Source of the DNA: Morinoia aosen
Lineage: Eukaryota > Arthropoda > Malacostraca > Amphipoda > Talitridae
Assembly: GCA_030386875.1 (NCBI GenBank)
Contig: CM059576.1
Coordinates: 62,495,581-62,559,580, forward strand
Direction: 5' to 3'
DNA: 64,000 bases
This document shows positions 47,335-58,430 of this stretch, piece by piece (the stretch's first letter is position 1; the number at the start of each line of letters is the position of its first letter). Made by a program: the position numbers and the translations under genes. The notes beneath the pieces are model-generated. The model was not told the DNA's origin and did no database searches. It worked only from the letters and a program-made list of their open reading frames with translations.

Positions 47335-47575
47335 TAGTCGCGGCCTGATGCGGTCGTCCTGACGTGGTTGTCCCGCGGCCTGATGTGGTAGTCCTGACGT
47401 GGTCGTCCTGCGGCCTGATGTGGTCGTCCTGACGTGGTCGTCCCGCAGCCTGATGTGGTCGTCCCGCGGCCTGACGTGGTCGTCCCGAGGCCTGACGTGG
47501 TCGTCCCTTGGCCTAACGAGGTCGTTTCTTGGCCTGACGTGGTCGTCCCGCGGCCTGATGTGGTCGTCCTTCTGC
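47335..47575. repeat. 21-bp minisatellite
   Basis: Unit CCTGACGTGGTCGTCCCGCGG with variants; the start of the array has some units shortened. It passes directly into the 30-bp array at 47576, which shares the GTGGT..CGTCC core. Confidence 0.93.
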
Positions 47576-48500
47576 CTGCTGCCCTGGTGGTGGCCGTCCT
47601 GCTGCCTGCTGCCCTGGTGGTGGCCGTCCTGCTGCCTGCTGCCCTGGTGGTGGCCATCCTGCTGCCTGCTGCCCTGGTGGTGGTCGTCCTGCTGCCTTCT
47701 GCCCTGGTGGTGGCCGTCCTGCTGCCTGCTGCCCTGGTGGTGGCCGTCCTGCTGGTGGCCGTCCTGCCGCCTGCTGCCCTGGTAGTGGCCGTCCTGCTGC
47801 CTGCTGCCCTGGTGGTGGCCGTCCTGCTGCCTGCTGCCCCGGTGGTGGCCGTCCTGCTGCCTGCTGCCCTGGTGGTGGCCGTCCTGCTGCCAGCTGCCCT
47901 GGTGTTGGCCGTCCTGCTGCCTGCTGCACTGGTGGTGGCCGTCCTGCTGCCTGCTGCCCTGGTGGTGGCCGTCCTGCTGCCTGCTGCCCTGGTGGTGGCC
48001 GTCCTGCTGCCTGCTGCCCTGGTGGTGGTCGTCCTGCTGCCTTCTGCCCTGGTGGTGGCCGTCCTGCTGCCTGCTGCCCTGGTGGTGGCCGTCCTGCTGT
48101 CCTGATGGTGGCCGTTCTGCTAACTGCCGCCCTGGTGGTGGCAGTCCTGCCGCCTGCTGCCCTGGTAGTGGCCGTCCTGCTGCCTGCTGCCCTGGTGGTG
48201 GCCGTCCTGCTGCCTGCTGCCCTGGTGGTGGCCGTCCTGCTGCCTGCCGCCCTGTTGGTGGCCCTCCTGCTCCCCTGGTGGTGGCCGTCCTGCTGCCTGC
48301 TACCCTGGTGGTGGCCGTCCATCTGCTGCTGCCCTGGTGGTGGCCGTCCTGCTGCCCTGGCGGTGGCCGTCCTGCTGCCTGCCTATTTCTGGTAATGGCC
48401 GTCCTGCTGCTGGTGGTGGCCGTCGTGCTGCCCTGGTGTTGGCCGTCCTTCTGCTGCTGCCCTGGTGGTGGCCGTCTGCCGCCCTGGCGGTGACTTGATG
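47576..48500. repeat. 30-bp minisatellite
   Basis: Unit CTGCCCTGGTGGTGGCCGTC + CTGCTGCCTG, about 30 copies, with a few shortened units (for example 47741-47760 and 48250-48290) and single-base variants. Because the unit is a multiple of three, long open frames exist on both strands (Leu/Val/Ala repeats on plus, Pro/Gly/Gln/Ala on minus). I regard them as artefacts of the repeat. Confidence 0.95.
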
Positions 48501-49040
48501 CTGTTGTGGCGGTGGCCTGATGCTATCGTGGTTGCTGACGTCGCCGTTATTTTTATTATCCCCTACAAAGTTAACTGTAAAAGAAATACTTGGATTTTTT
48601 AGAAGTAAAATCAGCATGAAAGAAATATATCCGGAATTTCCATTACCAGAAATAGGAGTAATTGGTTACTAAGAAAATTTTGATTAGTGAGGAAATTAAC
48701 AAAGGGGTAGAAACTGGTTAATTATAGGACGAATGCGGGGCAGCGTTACAACCATGTCTGCTGATATACGAAACCAATCATTGAGAGGAAAGCAGGAAAA
48801 TATGCATTTCCATAGTTGCGCTGATCCTTGTTAAACAATTCATATAAATGCAAGGTAAACGGAAATGATACCGTTGCAATGTTGAACACACCAATCAGTG
48901 AGTATGTGATAGGTACGTTTACGGTAATAAGAGTGATAGGGGATTGCGCGTGATGTCTTAAACTGAAGTTTACGAGCTAAAGAACGTGATTGAGGATGAG
49001 CGTCTTGTAAGATAACTGTCGTGAACTAAGTTCATTATTA
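48501..49040. other. Noncoding stretch between minisatellites
   Basis: No feature recognised. Confidence 0.55.
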
Positions 49041-49510
49041 TTGTTCCAAGTGTTCCGAAACAATTTATTCCAATTGTATCAGAGCGATTTTTTCGAATGT
49101 ATTCCGGAACGATTTGTTCTATGTATCCCTCCCAAACCGATTTATTCAGTGTGTTCCGGAACGATTCTTCCTGGGCACTCCGGAACGGTTCGTTCCGGGC
49201 ACTACGGAACGTTCCGGGCACTACAGAACGAAACGTTCCGGGCACTACAGAACGGATCATTCCGGGCTCTGCAGAACGGTTCGTTCCGGGCACTACGGAA
49301 CGGATCGTTCCGGGTGCTGCGGAACGGTTCGTTCCGGGCACTACGGATCGTTCCGGGTGCTGCGGAACGGATCGTTCCAGTTATAGTAAGCCGTTACACA
49401 AGCTCCGACACTGTCGGCCCTCAATTTCAAGTTCAAACTCCGGAACGGTTCGTTCCGTCCACTACGGAACGGAACGTTCCGGGCACTACGGAACGGAATG
49501 TTCTGGGCAC
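49041..49510. repeat. 24-bp palindromic minisatellite
   Basis: Unit GGAACGGTTCGTTCCGGGCA + CTAC. Each unit contains the inverted repeat GGAACG-nnn-CGTTCC. Well-kept units run 49177-49380 and 49440-49505; looser TTCCG/ATTTATTC variants extend left to about 49041. It is interrupted by a stray retrotransposon 3' end (49387-49437). The plus strand stays open as 8-residue repeats (ERFVPGTT type) and runs in frame toward the retrotransposon ORF1. Confidence 0.92.
49387..49437 (+). mobile_element. Stray 3' end of the CR1-like element
   Basis: 51 bp match the extreme 3' end of the large element at its right end (60801-60851 region): RGCCGTTACA, the hairpin CCGACACTGTCGG (49405-49417), GCCCTCAA and two TTCAAG-type tail units. 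It sits inside the 24-bp minisatellite, so it is either an extremely truncated insertion or the end of a tandem partner. Confidence 0.88.
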
Positions 49511-50255
49511 TATGAAGCAAGTGTGACAGATGAGAGTAGGATGAATGGGCATGATGAAAGAAGAACGAATGGAAGGAGATTGAAGGAGCAACCTGTTGAT
49601 GTGCCACATGAGGTGCAGGCGCCTGTAGTAGAAGTGAATAAAAGGAAGATGGATGGAAAGAGTGATGTGAGTGGAAGAATTGAACAAAAGAGTAGTATGA
49701 TAGGGAGAGTGAGACCTACGATTAGAATATGTGGAGACAGTATTGTTAAGAACGTGGATAGGTTTGTGAGGATGACTGACAGTAGTGGGTGTACGAGCAC
49801 GAGAGGAAAGGGAGTGAAAGAGATTTGTAGGCATGCTGAGGAAGTGATAGATGGAATGGATGAAGGGATGATTGTACTGCAAGGAGGTGGCAATCGGCTG
49901 TTTGAATGTGGGAGAGAATGTACGGTGAATGCAATCATGAATGTGGTTGAAAGGGCACGGAAGAAGAATGTTAGAGTGGCTGTGACCAGCCTCCTGAGAA
50001 GGCCTGCGTGTGATGAGTATGAAAGGGTGCGAAAGGAGGTGAATAGGGAGGCGCATGAAAGGATTATGAGTATGAAGGCTGAGTATGAGAAAGCATGAAT
50101 TGGGTTCCAGCTTCCTTGAAATGGATAACGGGATCCAGAGTGGATGTTTTCGTGGAGATGGAGTCTACCTTACACAAGAAGGTAAGATGAAATTCTCAAG
50201 GAGACACATCCAGTGGACCGGGTCTACTCATTGCATGGAAGGTGGAACAGTATGA
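49511..50255 (+). pseudogene. ORF1 with SGNH-hydrolase-like domain
   Basis: Starts after the minisatellite with a charged linker (RMNGHDERRTNGRRLKE). It then shows an SGNH/GDSL-like fold: block I RICGDSIVKNV (near 49725-49755, Ser in GDS), and block III-like VLQGGGNRLFECG (near 49875-49910, Asn of GGN). A final DGVYLTQEG block follows (near 50160), where the usual DxxH has Tyr in place of His. A frame change occurs near 50095, where the open frame ends. In CR1-type ORF1 such an esterase-like domain accompanies RNA binding. The missing histidine implies loss of catalysis or of that copy. In the plus-strand frame it is continuous with the minisatellite-encoded repeats from 49097. Confidence 0.75.
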
Positions 50256-50308
50256 ATGATAAGCTGTCGGAGCAAAAAGGAAAAATGTCATGAATTGTCC
50301 TATAGTGT

Positions 50309-51018
50309 TGTGAGGTTTGGATGTATAAATGTGCGGGGATGAAATGCAGGAAAGTTAGATGACCTTGGAGCAGAATTTGAGAATGGAAAGTTAGGTTGTG
50401 TTGGTGTAGTAGAGACCCAAATGCGTGATAGATTCAGTTTAAAATGTAAGGAGAGTAAGTACCATATGATAGGAAAAGGGCGTATAAGTTGGCAAAAAAG
50501 AGGTGGTGGAGTTGGTCTCATTAAAAAAAATGCTCTAAATTGGAAATTAGAAGAAATTCCTGTTGGAAATGAACCTGAAGATCTGAAAGCAATAAAGTGT
50601 GAAAGAGTGCATGCCAGAGAATATGTTATTGTGATTGTATGTTATATGACAACTGATGGGATTTTAGCTCATCAAGAGAATGTAAAAAAAGTAAGAAATA
50701 TTAACAAGAATTGTGCGAAAACATTGCAGATGGGTGACATGAATGGCCATGTTGGTATACTTGGTGAGCCTGTGAATGCAAATGGACAAAAATTGATTGA
50801 TTTCTGTGATGAGAATGAACTTAAGAACCTGAATGTCCCAATAGGACATGGCTTGCTTACATGGCAAAGCAGGGAAAATAAAACTACAATTTACTATATG
50901 ATAGTGAATAGTAGAGCAAGAGAGTGTGTCAATGAAATGTTTGTAGATGAAGATGATTTTGATATTGATAGTGACCATAAAATGCTTGTGCTAGAATGTA
51001 ATTGGGATGGAAAGGAGT
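50309..51018 (+). pseudogene. ORF2 APE-type endonuclease domain
   Basis: Begins RFGCINVRG (a stop follows where the starting region is damaged). It continues with LGCVGVVETQMRDR (catalytic Glu), GDMNGHVGI (Asp/Asn pair, near 50735) and the end motif SDHKMLVLE (near 50972). This nicks target DNA to prime reverse transcription. The main open frame is 50421-51018, ending in TAA; the RT continues in another frame. The catalytic residues are all present. Confidence 0.88.
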
Positions 51019-51020
51019 AA

Positions 51021-52522
51021 ATGCAGAAGGCCAGCAGAGTAAATGAAAATTGGCGCATAAAAATGGCAAACTTGGAAGAATTTAGAAATGAATTGAGTAG
51101 ATGTAACTGGAACAGGTGTGAAAATGTAAATGACCTAAATGTTGAGATTGCAACAACCTTGTATGATGTGGCAGAGCAAAAGATTGGTAGAATGAAATGC
51201 AGGAAAAGTACAGGGAATGCTAGGTGGTTTACGAGTGAGATGAAGAACGAATGAGAAGAAAGACTTTAAATAAGAAACTAAGAAATAAGAGGAGAATGTA
51301 TGAAAGACGCAGAATTACTGAGGATGAATGGCAGAGTGCATGGAATGAGTACAAGGACCAGCAGAAGCGAGTAAAGAGAATGATTGAGGCTTGAGTTAAA
51401 GAAGAGAGACACCAAGTTGAAAATCTTAGAAAAAAAGGTCCGGATGGAACAAAAGGTTGGTATAGGTTTATACAAGGTAATGATAGAGGTAGTGAAGCTC
51501 AAGTCGACGAATTAGTAGTAAATGGTTGCAGTGTGCGAGATAGAGTGCAAATGGTGAAAGCAGGTGAAGAATTCTGGGAGGACATTGGTGGAATGAATGA
51601 GCAGGATGAGGAACCCGTAAATTTTCTGATTAATGAACGTAAACTGCAAATGGAAAACGAAATCACTTGTGAAGAGGTTGTAAGTTTTTTGAACAGAGTG
51701 AAAAATGGAAAAGCATGTGACCCTGATAAGATCCCATATGAGTTCTATAAATGTGGAGGAGAGAGTGTAGTCAGTATGTTGAAATGTTTATTTGATGAGA
51801 TATGGAAGAGTGTAAGAGTACCGGATGACTGGAACAAGTGTAATGTAGTTCTGTTGCATAAGGGTGGACATAAGAGTATGAAAGAGCTTATAAATACAGA
51901 CCAATTGCACTGGCTGACACTGTATGTTAGATCTTTTGTGGTATTTTGAATTAGAGAATGAAAAATTTAGTTGAGGAATGAGGACTCCTTGGAGAAGAAC
52001 AGAATGGTTTTAGGCAAGATAGACGTGGGGAGGATAATCTGTTTGTGGTTAGTGAAATAATTGAGCGAATGAAGAAGGAGGATAAGAAGGTATATTTAGC
52101 ATTCCTGGATATTGAAAAGGCGTATGACAGAGTGGATCGGGTGTGGCTCTTTGAAATTTTAAGAAAAGTTGGGTTTAGCAGAAAAATAGTAAAAATTGTA
52201 CAAAGTCTGTATGAGAACACAAGCGCTATATACAGGTTAGGAAATTTGGAAACAGGGCAAGTGAGGAGTGTTAGAGGGGTGAGACAGGGCTGTACTCTGT
52301 CTCCCATGTTGTTTGGATTGTACACAGAAGAATTAGCAGATGGATGAGAATGAGTGGCTTTGGACTGAAAGTTGGTAATGAGAGATTGACCTGTTGCATG
52401 CTGATGATGTGGTTGTGGTTAGTGAATGTGGACATGAACTCCAAAGGATGCTTGACATTATGAATGGATACAGTACAGATTTAAAGATGAACATTGGTGC
52501 CGACAAAAGTAAGGGTATGGTT
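51021..52522 (+). pseudogene. ORF2 reverse transcriptase, first part
   Basis: A linker (51021-51530) with several stops leads into RT. Motifs are NGKACDPDKIPYEFYK (near 51705), then WNKCNVVLLHKGG, a frame change near 51890-51960, GLLGEEQNGFRQDRRGEDNL, motif A LAFLDIEKAYDRVDR (near 52095-52140) and motif B RGVRQGCTLSPMLFGLY. After a further frame change near 52345 comes motif C LLHADDVVVVSE (near 52392-52425), with both catalytic aspartates. The coding sequence is then cut at KSKGMV by the gypsy insertion at 52524. Confidence 0.9.
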
Positions 52523-52523
52523 A

Positions 52524-52927
52524 TGTTATATATCTAGACGGAGATATAATATTAGTACACCCCATCAAGACACAAATAACATATCAATAGACGAATGCAA
52601 TGACACATCACATTAGGCACATAAGTCACTCACCTCTTAGATACCTTACAACTAAGCTACTCCATTACCAGGCTTGTGGCTAGTGAGAGTAGAGCGGAGA
52701 TAGATTGAAATATCGGGATAGATTAGAATAGAGTTAGTAGTAGGTAGTTAGAGAAGCACTTGGAGATAGTACTTAGCCGTCCTAAATATTCTATATTAAC
52801 ACTGGCAGTCAGCATGAACTGTTTAGCTGGCTACGACCAATCGGAAACTGGCTGTGAGTTTTGCTCTCACGAGCGTTGCCAACTTTAGGTCTGTCTAACT
52901 AGAACTTACACTACTCGCTATATTACA
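52524..52927 (-). repeat. Gypsy 3' LTR
   Basis: 404 bp, the downstream LTR for the minus-strand element. It differs at about 11 positions from 59090-59493. Confidence 0.96.
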
Positions 52928-52938
52928 CCCCTCCCTCC
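52928..52938 (-). other. Polypurine tract
   Basis: Minus strand GGAGGGAGGGG directly against the 3' LTR. It is the expected primer for plus-strand DNA synthesis. Confidence 0.8.
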
Positions 52939-52993
52939 TTAATTAGAAACCCCCCCTTTGTAAACCCTACCTCCTTGTTGTACCTAGTCAATC

Positions 52994-55345
52994 CTAAAGG
53001 TCCAATCTCACCACAGGCTTCCGAGCCCGGTTAGACCTGCGTGAGATGCTAGCACTTGGAGACTCGCGCAACATGGCCTCCTGGGTGGGAATCGAGTAGC
53101 CAGGTAATTCTGGGTCAGGTTCACTAGTCGGAGGTGGTGGGAATGGATTTTGAGCAGGTTGTGGAAACACAACGGTTTCCTCCATAGGTTGTTCCAAGGG
53201 CTCAGGGATTGTGTTCGAGCAGGTAATGACTTGGTCCTGGTGTCGACGAACGACCTCTCCCCCCTTCAGTTGGCACTTGTAGGATACCGGGCCCGTTTTC
53301 TCAATGGTGGTAGCAGGGGTCCATTTTGGGGAACCCGGTGTGTATTGACGGACCACCACAGGTGCCTCAGGTGGAATCTCAACTGCGCGAGACCCTGGGT
53401 GGTATCTTTCCTGAGCGTCCTGGCGTTGAACCACCTTGGACGCGATTGCTTCTGATGGCCAAAGTAGATCAAGACGGGAGCGAACTTTCCTGCCTAGCAT
53501 CAGCTCGGCCGGCGTAATACCTGTTGTCGAGTGGGGTGTCAGCCGATAGTTGAACAGAAACCTGTCTAGTGCTAGGCGTAGGGGTTCCGTTGACTTCCGT
53601 ATATTCTTCTTGAACGTTTGTACCATACGCTCTGCTTGTCCATTTGTTGAAATATGATATGGTGCGCTTGTAATATGCCGCATACCACATGCCTTTACGA
53701 ATTCTTGGAATTCCGCCGATGTGAAACACGTTGCGTTGTCCGAAACAATTGTTACCGGAAATCCAAATTTTGCAAAAGTGTGTTTCAGGCACGAAATCGT
53801 TTCGCTAGAGGTTGTAGTAGTTGTGGGAAAAATTTCAACCCACTTAGAGTGTGCGTCCACGATCACTAGATAGTATTTTCCATCCATTGGGCCCGCGTAG
53901 TCGATGTGTATGCGATGCCAAGGCTTCGCCGGCCATTCCCACGGATGGAGTTCAGCTTTCGTCGGTGTGGCTCGAGTGCTCAGGCACTCGCTGCATGACT
54001 TAGTTGTTTCTTCTAGATCTTTATCCAGAAGTGGCCACCACACGTAGCTGCGGGCTAATTCCTTCATCCTGGATGATCCTGCATGGCCAGAGTGAAGTTC
54101 ATCCATAATGGCTTGTCTGAGAGCTTGGGGTACAATAATTCTTGCTCCCCAGAGCACTCAGCCATTTTGCGTGGACAACTCGTCTCGCCCCCTAGTATAC
54201 GGAGCGAGATCAGGGTCACCAATTACCGTCGAAGGTCAGCCTACTTGGCAGTATTTGTATACCTTTGAAAGTACTGGGTCCCTTAGGGTGCCGTCGCGAA
54301 TGTGGGTGCTGGTGACTGGAGCTGACTCGAAGAAGTTTACTAAGGACGTCCATTCCGCAGGAATGGGTGTGGCTTCCTCGGGAGTTGTCAAGGGTAGACG
54401 ACTGAGAGCATCAGCCGTACCCAACAGCACGCCAGATCGGTGACGCAAGGTGAACTTGTAGGATTGCAGCAGAAGAGCCCACCTTTGAATGCGCCCGGAT
54501 GCCATCGGAGGAATGCTTCTACTCGGATCAAATAGTCCTAACAAAGGTTTGTGGTCCGTAACCACAGTGAAGTCCTGTCCCCACAGGTAACAATGGAATT
54601 TCCTGAGTGCAAACACCATAGCCAGAGCTTCTTTCTCAGTCTGGGAGTAGTTGCGTTCTGTTGCTGTTAGAGTTCGGGAGGCAAAATAGGCGGGGCGTTC
54701 AATTCCATCAATAAGGTGACACAGCACCGCTCCCACACCATACGCACTACTGTCAGCCACTACCACTATAGGTTTCTGAGGGTCGAAGTGGACTAAAGTC
54801 TGGGAGTCAAGGAGTGCTTGTTTAGATTTCTGGAATGCTCTCTCTTGACTTGCATCCCACTTCCAAGGAGTTTTATCCCGCAGTAAGGCATTTAGGGGCT
54901 CCAGCATAGTTGCGGAAGATCTTAGAAATTTCCTGTAGAAGTTCAATAACCCCAGGTACGCCCTCAGCTGAGTCACATTAGTAGGAGCTGGTGCATTCCG
55001 AATAGCAGCTACCTTCTCGGCCGTGGGGTGCAATCCATCCTTGTCGATTTGGTATCCAAGGTAGGATACCTGTGGCACTCCAATTTGGCATTTATCCATT
55101 TTCAGTTTTAGCCCTGCCTCCTGTAGTTTAGATAAGACTTGATGGAGACGCTTGTTGTGCTCTTGCTCATTAGTGGCACTCACCAGGACGTCATCCAGGT
55201 AGCAGAACACTCCTGGAAGGCCCTGCAATAGTCCGTCCATGGCACGCTGAAATATTCCAGGTGCCGAGGCTATGCCAAAGCTTAGCCTATTATAAGCAAA
55301 CAGACCTCTATGGGTGTTGATCACGGTGAGCTGCTTGGATTCATC
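52994..55345 (-). pseudogene. Gypsy pol, second part: RT (rest), RNase H, integrase
   Basis: From 55345 downward comes the remainder of RT (SKQLTVINTHRGLFAYNRL and FCYLDDVLV with the YLDD catalytic pair). RNase H follows (VVADSSAYGVGAVL, then a TDHKPLLGLF motif). After two in-frame TGA codons near 54233 and 54155 comes integrase, with a zinc region (LHSGHAGSSRMKEL ... CSEC) and catalytic D (HIDYAGP), D (SDNATCF) and E (TNGQAERM). The same frame covers the whole stretch; both TGA codons stand where tryptophan is usual in the family, so they look like single G-to-A changes. The tail is proline-rich, ending at 52994. Confidence 0.93.
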
Positions 55346-57190
55346 TCTGAAGTTCGCCCAAAGTGGGGAAATTAATTTGATTATGTGAATTTGTAGCTTG
55401 AAGAGCAAGGCAATTTAAAGGCTGAGAATTGGATTGCTTGGTATTCTTTGATAAGGCAGGGTCACCAGTGCGTGTTAACGCACATTGAATTTAGATGATT
55501 TGCAATCTCAGAAGGAGTTAAGGACGGTGTTCGGACGCAATATTTCAAGCGTCTATTAATCAAACAACAAAAACCACGATACAGCCAACACTGGGGAAAA
55601 TGAGAGAACAGAATAGCTCGCCTTTTGTTTTTTTTAATTAAAGTTGAGGTTGAACGCCGAAGTACGAGGCTTGAGGCTTGGTTCGTGGGACGTTCTTGGG
55701 GAGAGTCCGAGGCGGTTGAAGAACTTCAGACGATGCGTTCAGCACAGGCTTGTGGAAGCGTGTACTGGAGTGTGAAGTTGAGGATGGTGTGAGTGTGGGA
55801 GGTTCCGACATTAAGTGGGTCGGCAATTGAGTGATGAGTATGGGAAATGTTACCGGTTGGGAAAACTCGGTAAGAAAGGAGGCTCTCGACCCAATAGTCT
55901 CAACTGGAGGTTTTAGCGGCTTAGCTGCAGGGATGCAGGCCTTCCAGTTTAGTGAAGTTTGAAGAGGAGGAGAAACTTGGAGGGAAAACTTGGAGGAGGT
56001 AAGCTCCTTGATTTCTTAATACAGAGTGACTGCAATTGAAGGGTTAGGGTTTGGTTCCATACGTGTTTGTGAGTGCATGAATGTGTGGTCCAGTAGATCC
56101 TGTCAGGGGACATCGTGCTGGATTATTTTGTACGATAACGAGTCTATTCATACACATGTGCAAGACTGCTGCGTCTGCTGCACTAACAAGAAGAACAATG
56201 GCAGAAGTCTACTGCTAAGGTCAGTGCGCAGCTCTAGCTCCCGAGTTGCAGCCTGAATCAACTTAACACCCAGAACCGGTGTTCGAGACCAACTGGTCAT
56301 AAGCTCTATCCTGATATCACAAGCAGTTACACAATCGGTAAGTAATTGGCAAATGGAATTTAATTATACTGGTTGGCTTCCAGGTATTCTGAAAGTAGCT
56401 AGCTAAATGCTGCAAGTTGGCTGTTGTGACTTGAATCCTCATATAAAAAGGAGTAGCATATAAAAAGACACGCCAGTCAAAAGCAAACTAAAGATGCAGA
56501 CAAAGTTACAGTGATTTAAAAAAAAGGCTCAATTAAATTCAGGGAAAATATTGAACTCACTCCAAAATGATCTCTGTGGACAGCAAAGTGTCTTAAACCT
56601 ATGCTCAGCACAAAAAAAAACTAAGGAGCTAATGCCAACATCGTAATAATACTGATAGCACAATAAGGAATCAACAGAGAATATTAAATACGAAAACAAT
56701 GACAAAGATGGCAGTGAGCTTGAAGCTTGTGCCTAACTAACACTGGCACAGAGAAAACATAGTGAATGTTCCTAAGACACAATAACGAGCGCTCCCTACA
56801 CAGACAAGTTGAGACACAATAAAACACTTAACATTAAACACTTGTTACTTACATATGCCCGCTCTGGGGCCCAAGCACTACTCAGAAAAATCTAAACGAG
56901 AATGACGACTCTGCCTGGGAAGCCGACCTTATATACGCTGTGAGCGGACGAGCGTTTCCGGAATTTCCCGGAAACGAATGAACTTGCGGTATGGTTCTAC
57001 GTGAAAAACGCCTTTCTTTCTTGTCGAAGTATTTCTTTGGTCAAATTTTAATGGATTTAAGGGTAATGTTGAATGACAATAGTAATCTGAAATTTTAAGA
57101 ATGATTACGTTAACTTTATTTAATTTTTAGAAGATGGTTTTAATAATTTATGAAATTTAGACTGAAGTGCGGCTGAGGGTTCACTACACA
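55346..57190 (-). mobile_element. 1845-bp insertion in the gypsy RT, LTR-like
   Basis: Flanked by TCATC at 55341-55345 and 57191-57195; taking it out rejoins the RT frame (LPLDE-SKQLTV), so the limits are exact. On the minus strand it starts TGTGTAGTGAACCCTCAGCC and has a TATATAAGG box near 56930. Toward its end it carries CACTGGTGACCC (near 55460-55475), resembling the tRNA-Trp primer site that follows the LTR in some gypsy elements. It may be an LTR plus the start of an internal region that became fixed without the rest. No long coding frame exists. The first 60 bp also resemble 27800-27862. The class is uncertain. Confidence 0.7.
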
Positions 57191-57957
57191 TCATCCAACG
57201 GAAGTTGGGCGTACGCTTGAGACATGTCTAGCTTGGAGTATATAACCCCTCCGGCTAACCCGCTAAATAAATCTTCCACTCTGGGTATGGGGTAGGTATC
57301 AAGCCTAGTGGCTCTGTTGACTGTTAATTTGTAGTCCCCACAGATGCGGATGCTTTGATCAGCCTTGAGCACAGGAACGATAGCCGCAGCCCACCTAGAG
57401 TATTGTACAGGGGTGAGGATACCTTCCTGCACCAGTCTATCTAGTTCTGCCTCCACCTTAGGTCTGAGTGAGTAAGGCACATTCCTGGTTTTGCAAAACT
57501 TAGGTACTATAGTGGGATCAATCTCGATTCTAAACTTCCTGCCCTTAAAGCAACCTAGACCTGGTTTGAGAAGGGTGGGAAACTTTTCTACCAGCCCCTC
57601 TGCCTGGGTAACTAATATATTTACCCTATTAGCAACTATAGTTAATCCTAGGGAGTTAATCAGGTCCCTACCCAGCAAGGCTGGCCCCTCCCTGTCTACA
57701 ACCACAATAGTTGCTAGCTGGGGAACCATACCACTAGATTCCCGCTGGATGTTAGCCCTAATCTCTCCACAAACCACTAGTGGGGCTCCCCCATAAGTCC
57801 TAAGCTTAACATCAGAAGGTCTCAGCTCGGGGCTTGACTTAGCTGGTATTTTAGAGTAGGTGGCCATTGAAAGGATAGACCTGGCAGCACCTGTATCTAC
57901 CTCCAACTCTAATGGCACACCATTTAGTAACAATTTTATTTTGATTGGGGGTTTCAT
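57191..57957 (-). pseudogene. Gypsy protease and RT (first part)
   Basis: The frame from the ATG at 57957 (MKPPIKIKLLLNGVPLELE) has protease active site EVDTGAARSIL (near 57885-57905) and LLGRDLINSLGL. RT follows, with RNVPYSLRPKVEAELDRL, SRWAAAIVPVLKADQSIRIC, DYKLTVNRATRLDTYPIP and motif A YSKLDMSQAYAQLPLD. The frame then runs into the insertion at 57190 and stops. Protease matures the polyprotein and RT copies the RNA. It continues, biologically, at 55345. Confidence 0.93.
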
Positions 57958-57984
57958 TTCCTCGGCTAAAGAAAATATTTCCCC

Positions 57985-58388
57985 TTAACACCCATGATTG
58001 GGGGCTGGGTAGTCTGCACTGGTTCCATTGCTAGTTCCATTAGGGTTAGGGTGGTGTTCCCTCCCCCTTTTTTCATGCATAGCATGCACAAAATTATTTT
58101 TGTTGCCTTTAGCAGATTTCTGCCCTTTTAGTTTGAAACAACATTTTTTAGGTGACCTTCTTGGCCACAACCATGACAATCACTGTCTTTATAGGGGCAA
58201 TCTCTACGCCAGTGCAAACCACCACAGCCGCTGCATGCTGATTTGGGGCTAGCTTGAGCCTGAGTCTTGCCCTGAGGCTTGTACGCAGTTTGCTGAACTC
58301 TGCTCTGGCCTACATTTAGAATTGAATTTGATTGCCTCAACCCCAATGTTTCTCTCAGTGTGGTTTCTTTAGCAGTAGCTAGATCCAT
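57985..58388 (-). pseudogene. Gypsy gag C-terminus with zinc knuckles
   Basis: Shows a Cys-rich CSGCGGLHWRRDC followed by CHGCGQEGHLKK (near 58150-58230). A frameshift near 58140-58150 separates this from a basic tail (KGQKSAKGNKNNF) that stops at 57985. The knuckles bind RNA. It lies in the gag frame after two in-frame stops. Confidence 0.85.
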
Positions 58389-58430
58389 GGCCTTTTGCTA
58401 TGTCAGGCCAGCTTCATTCAGCAAGCAATT

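Noticed and set aside
47434..48322. Long open frames on both strands (223 and 269 codons)
   Set aside because: The 30-bp repeat unit keeps frames open on both strands; the products are monotonous repeats without a domain.
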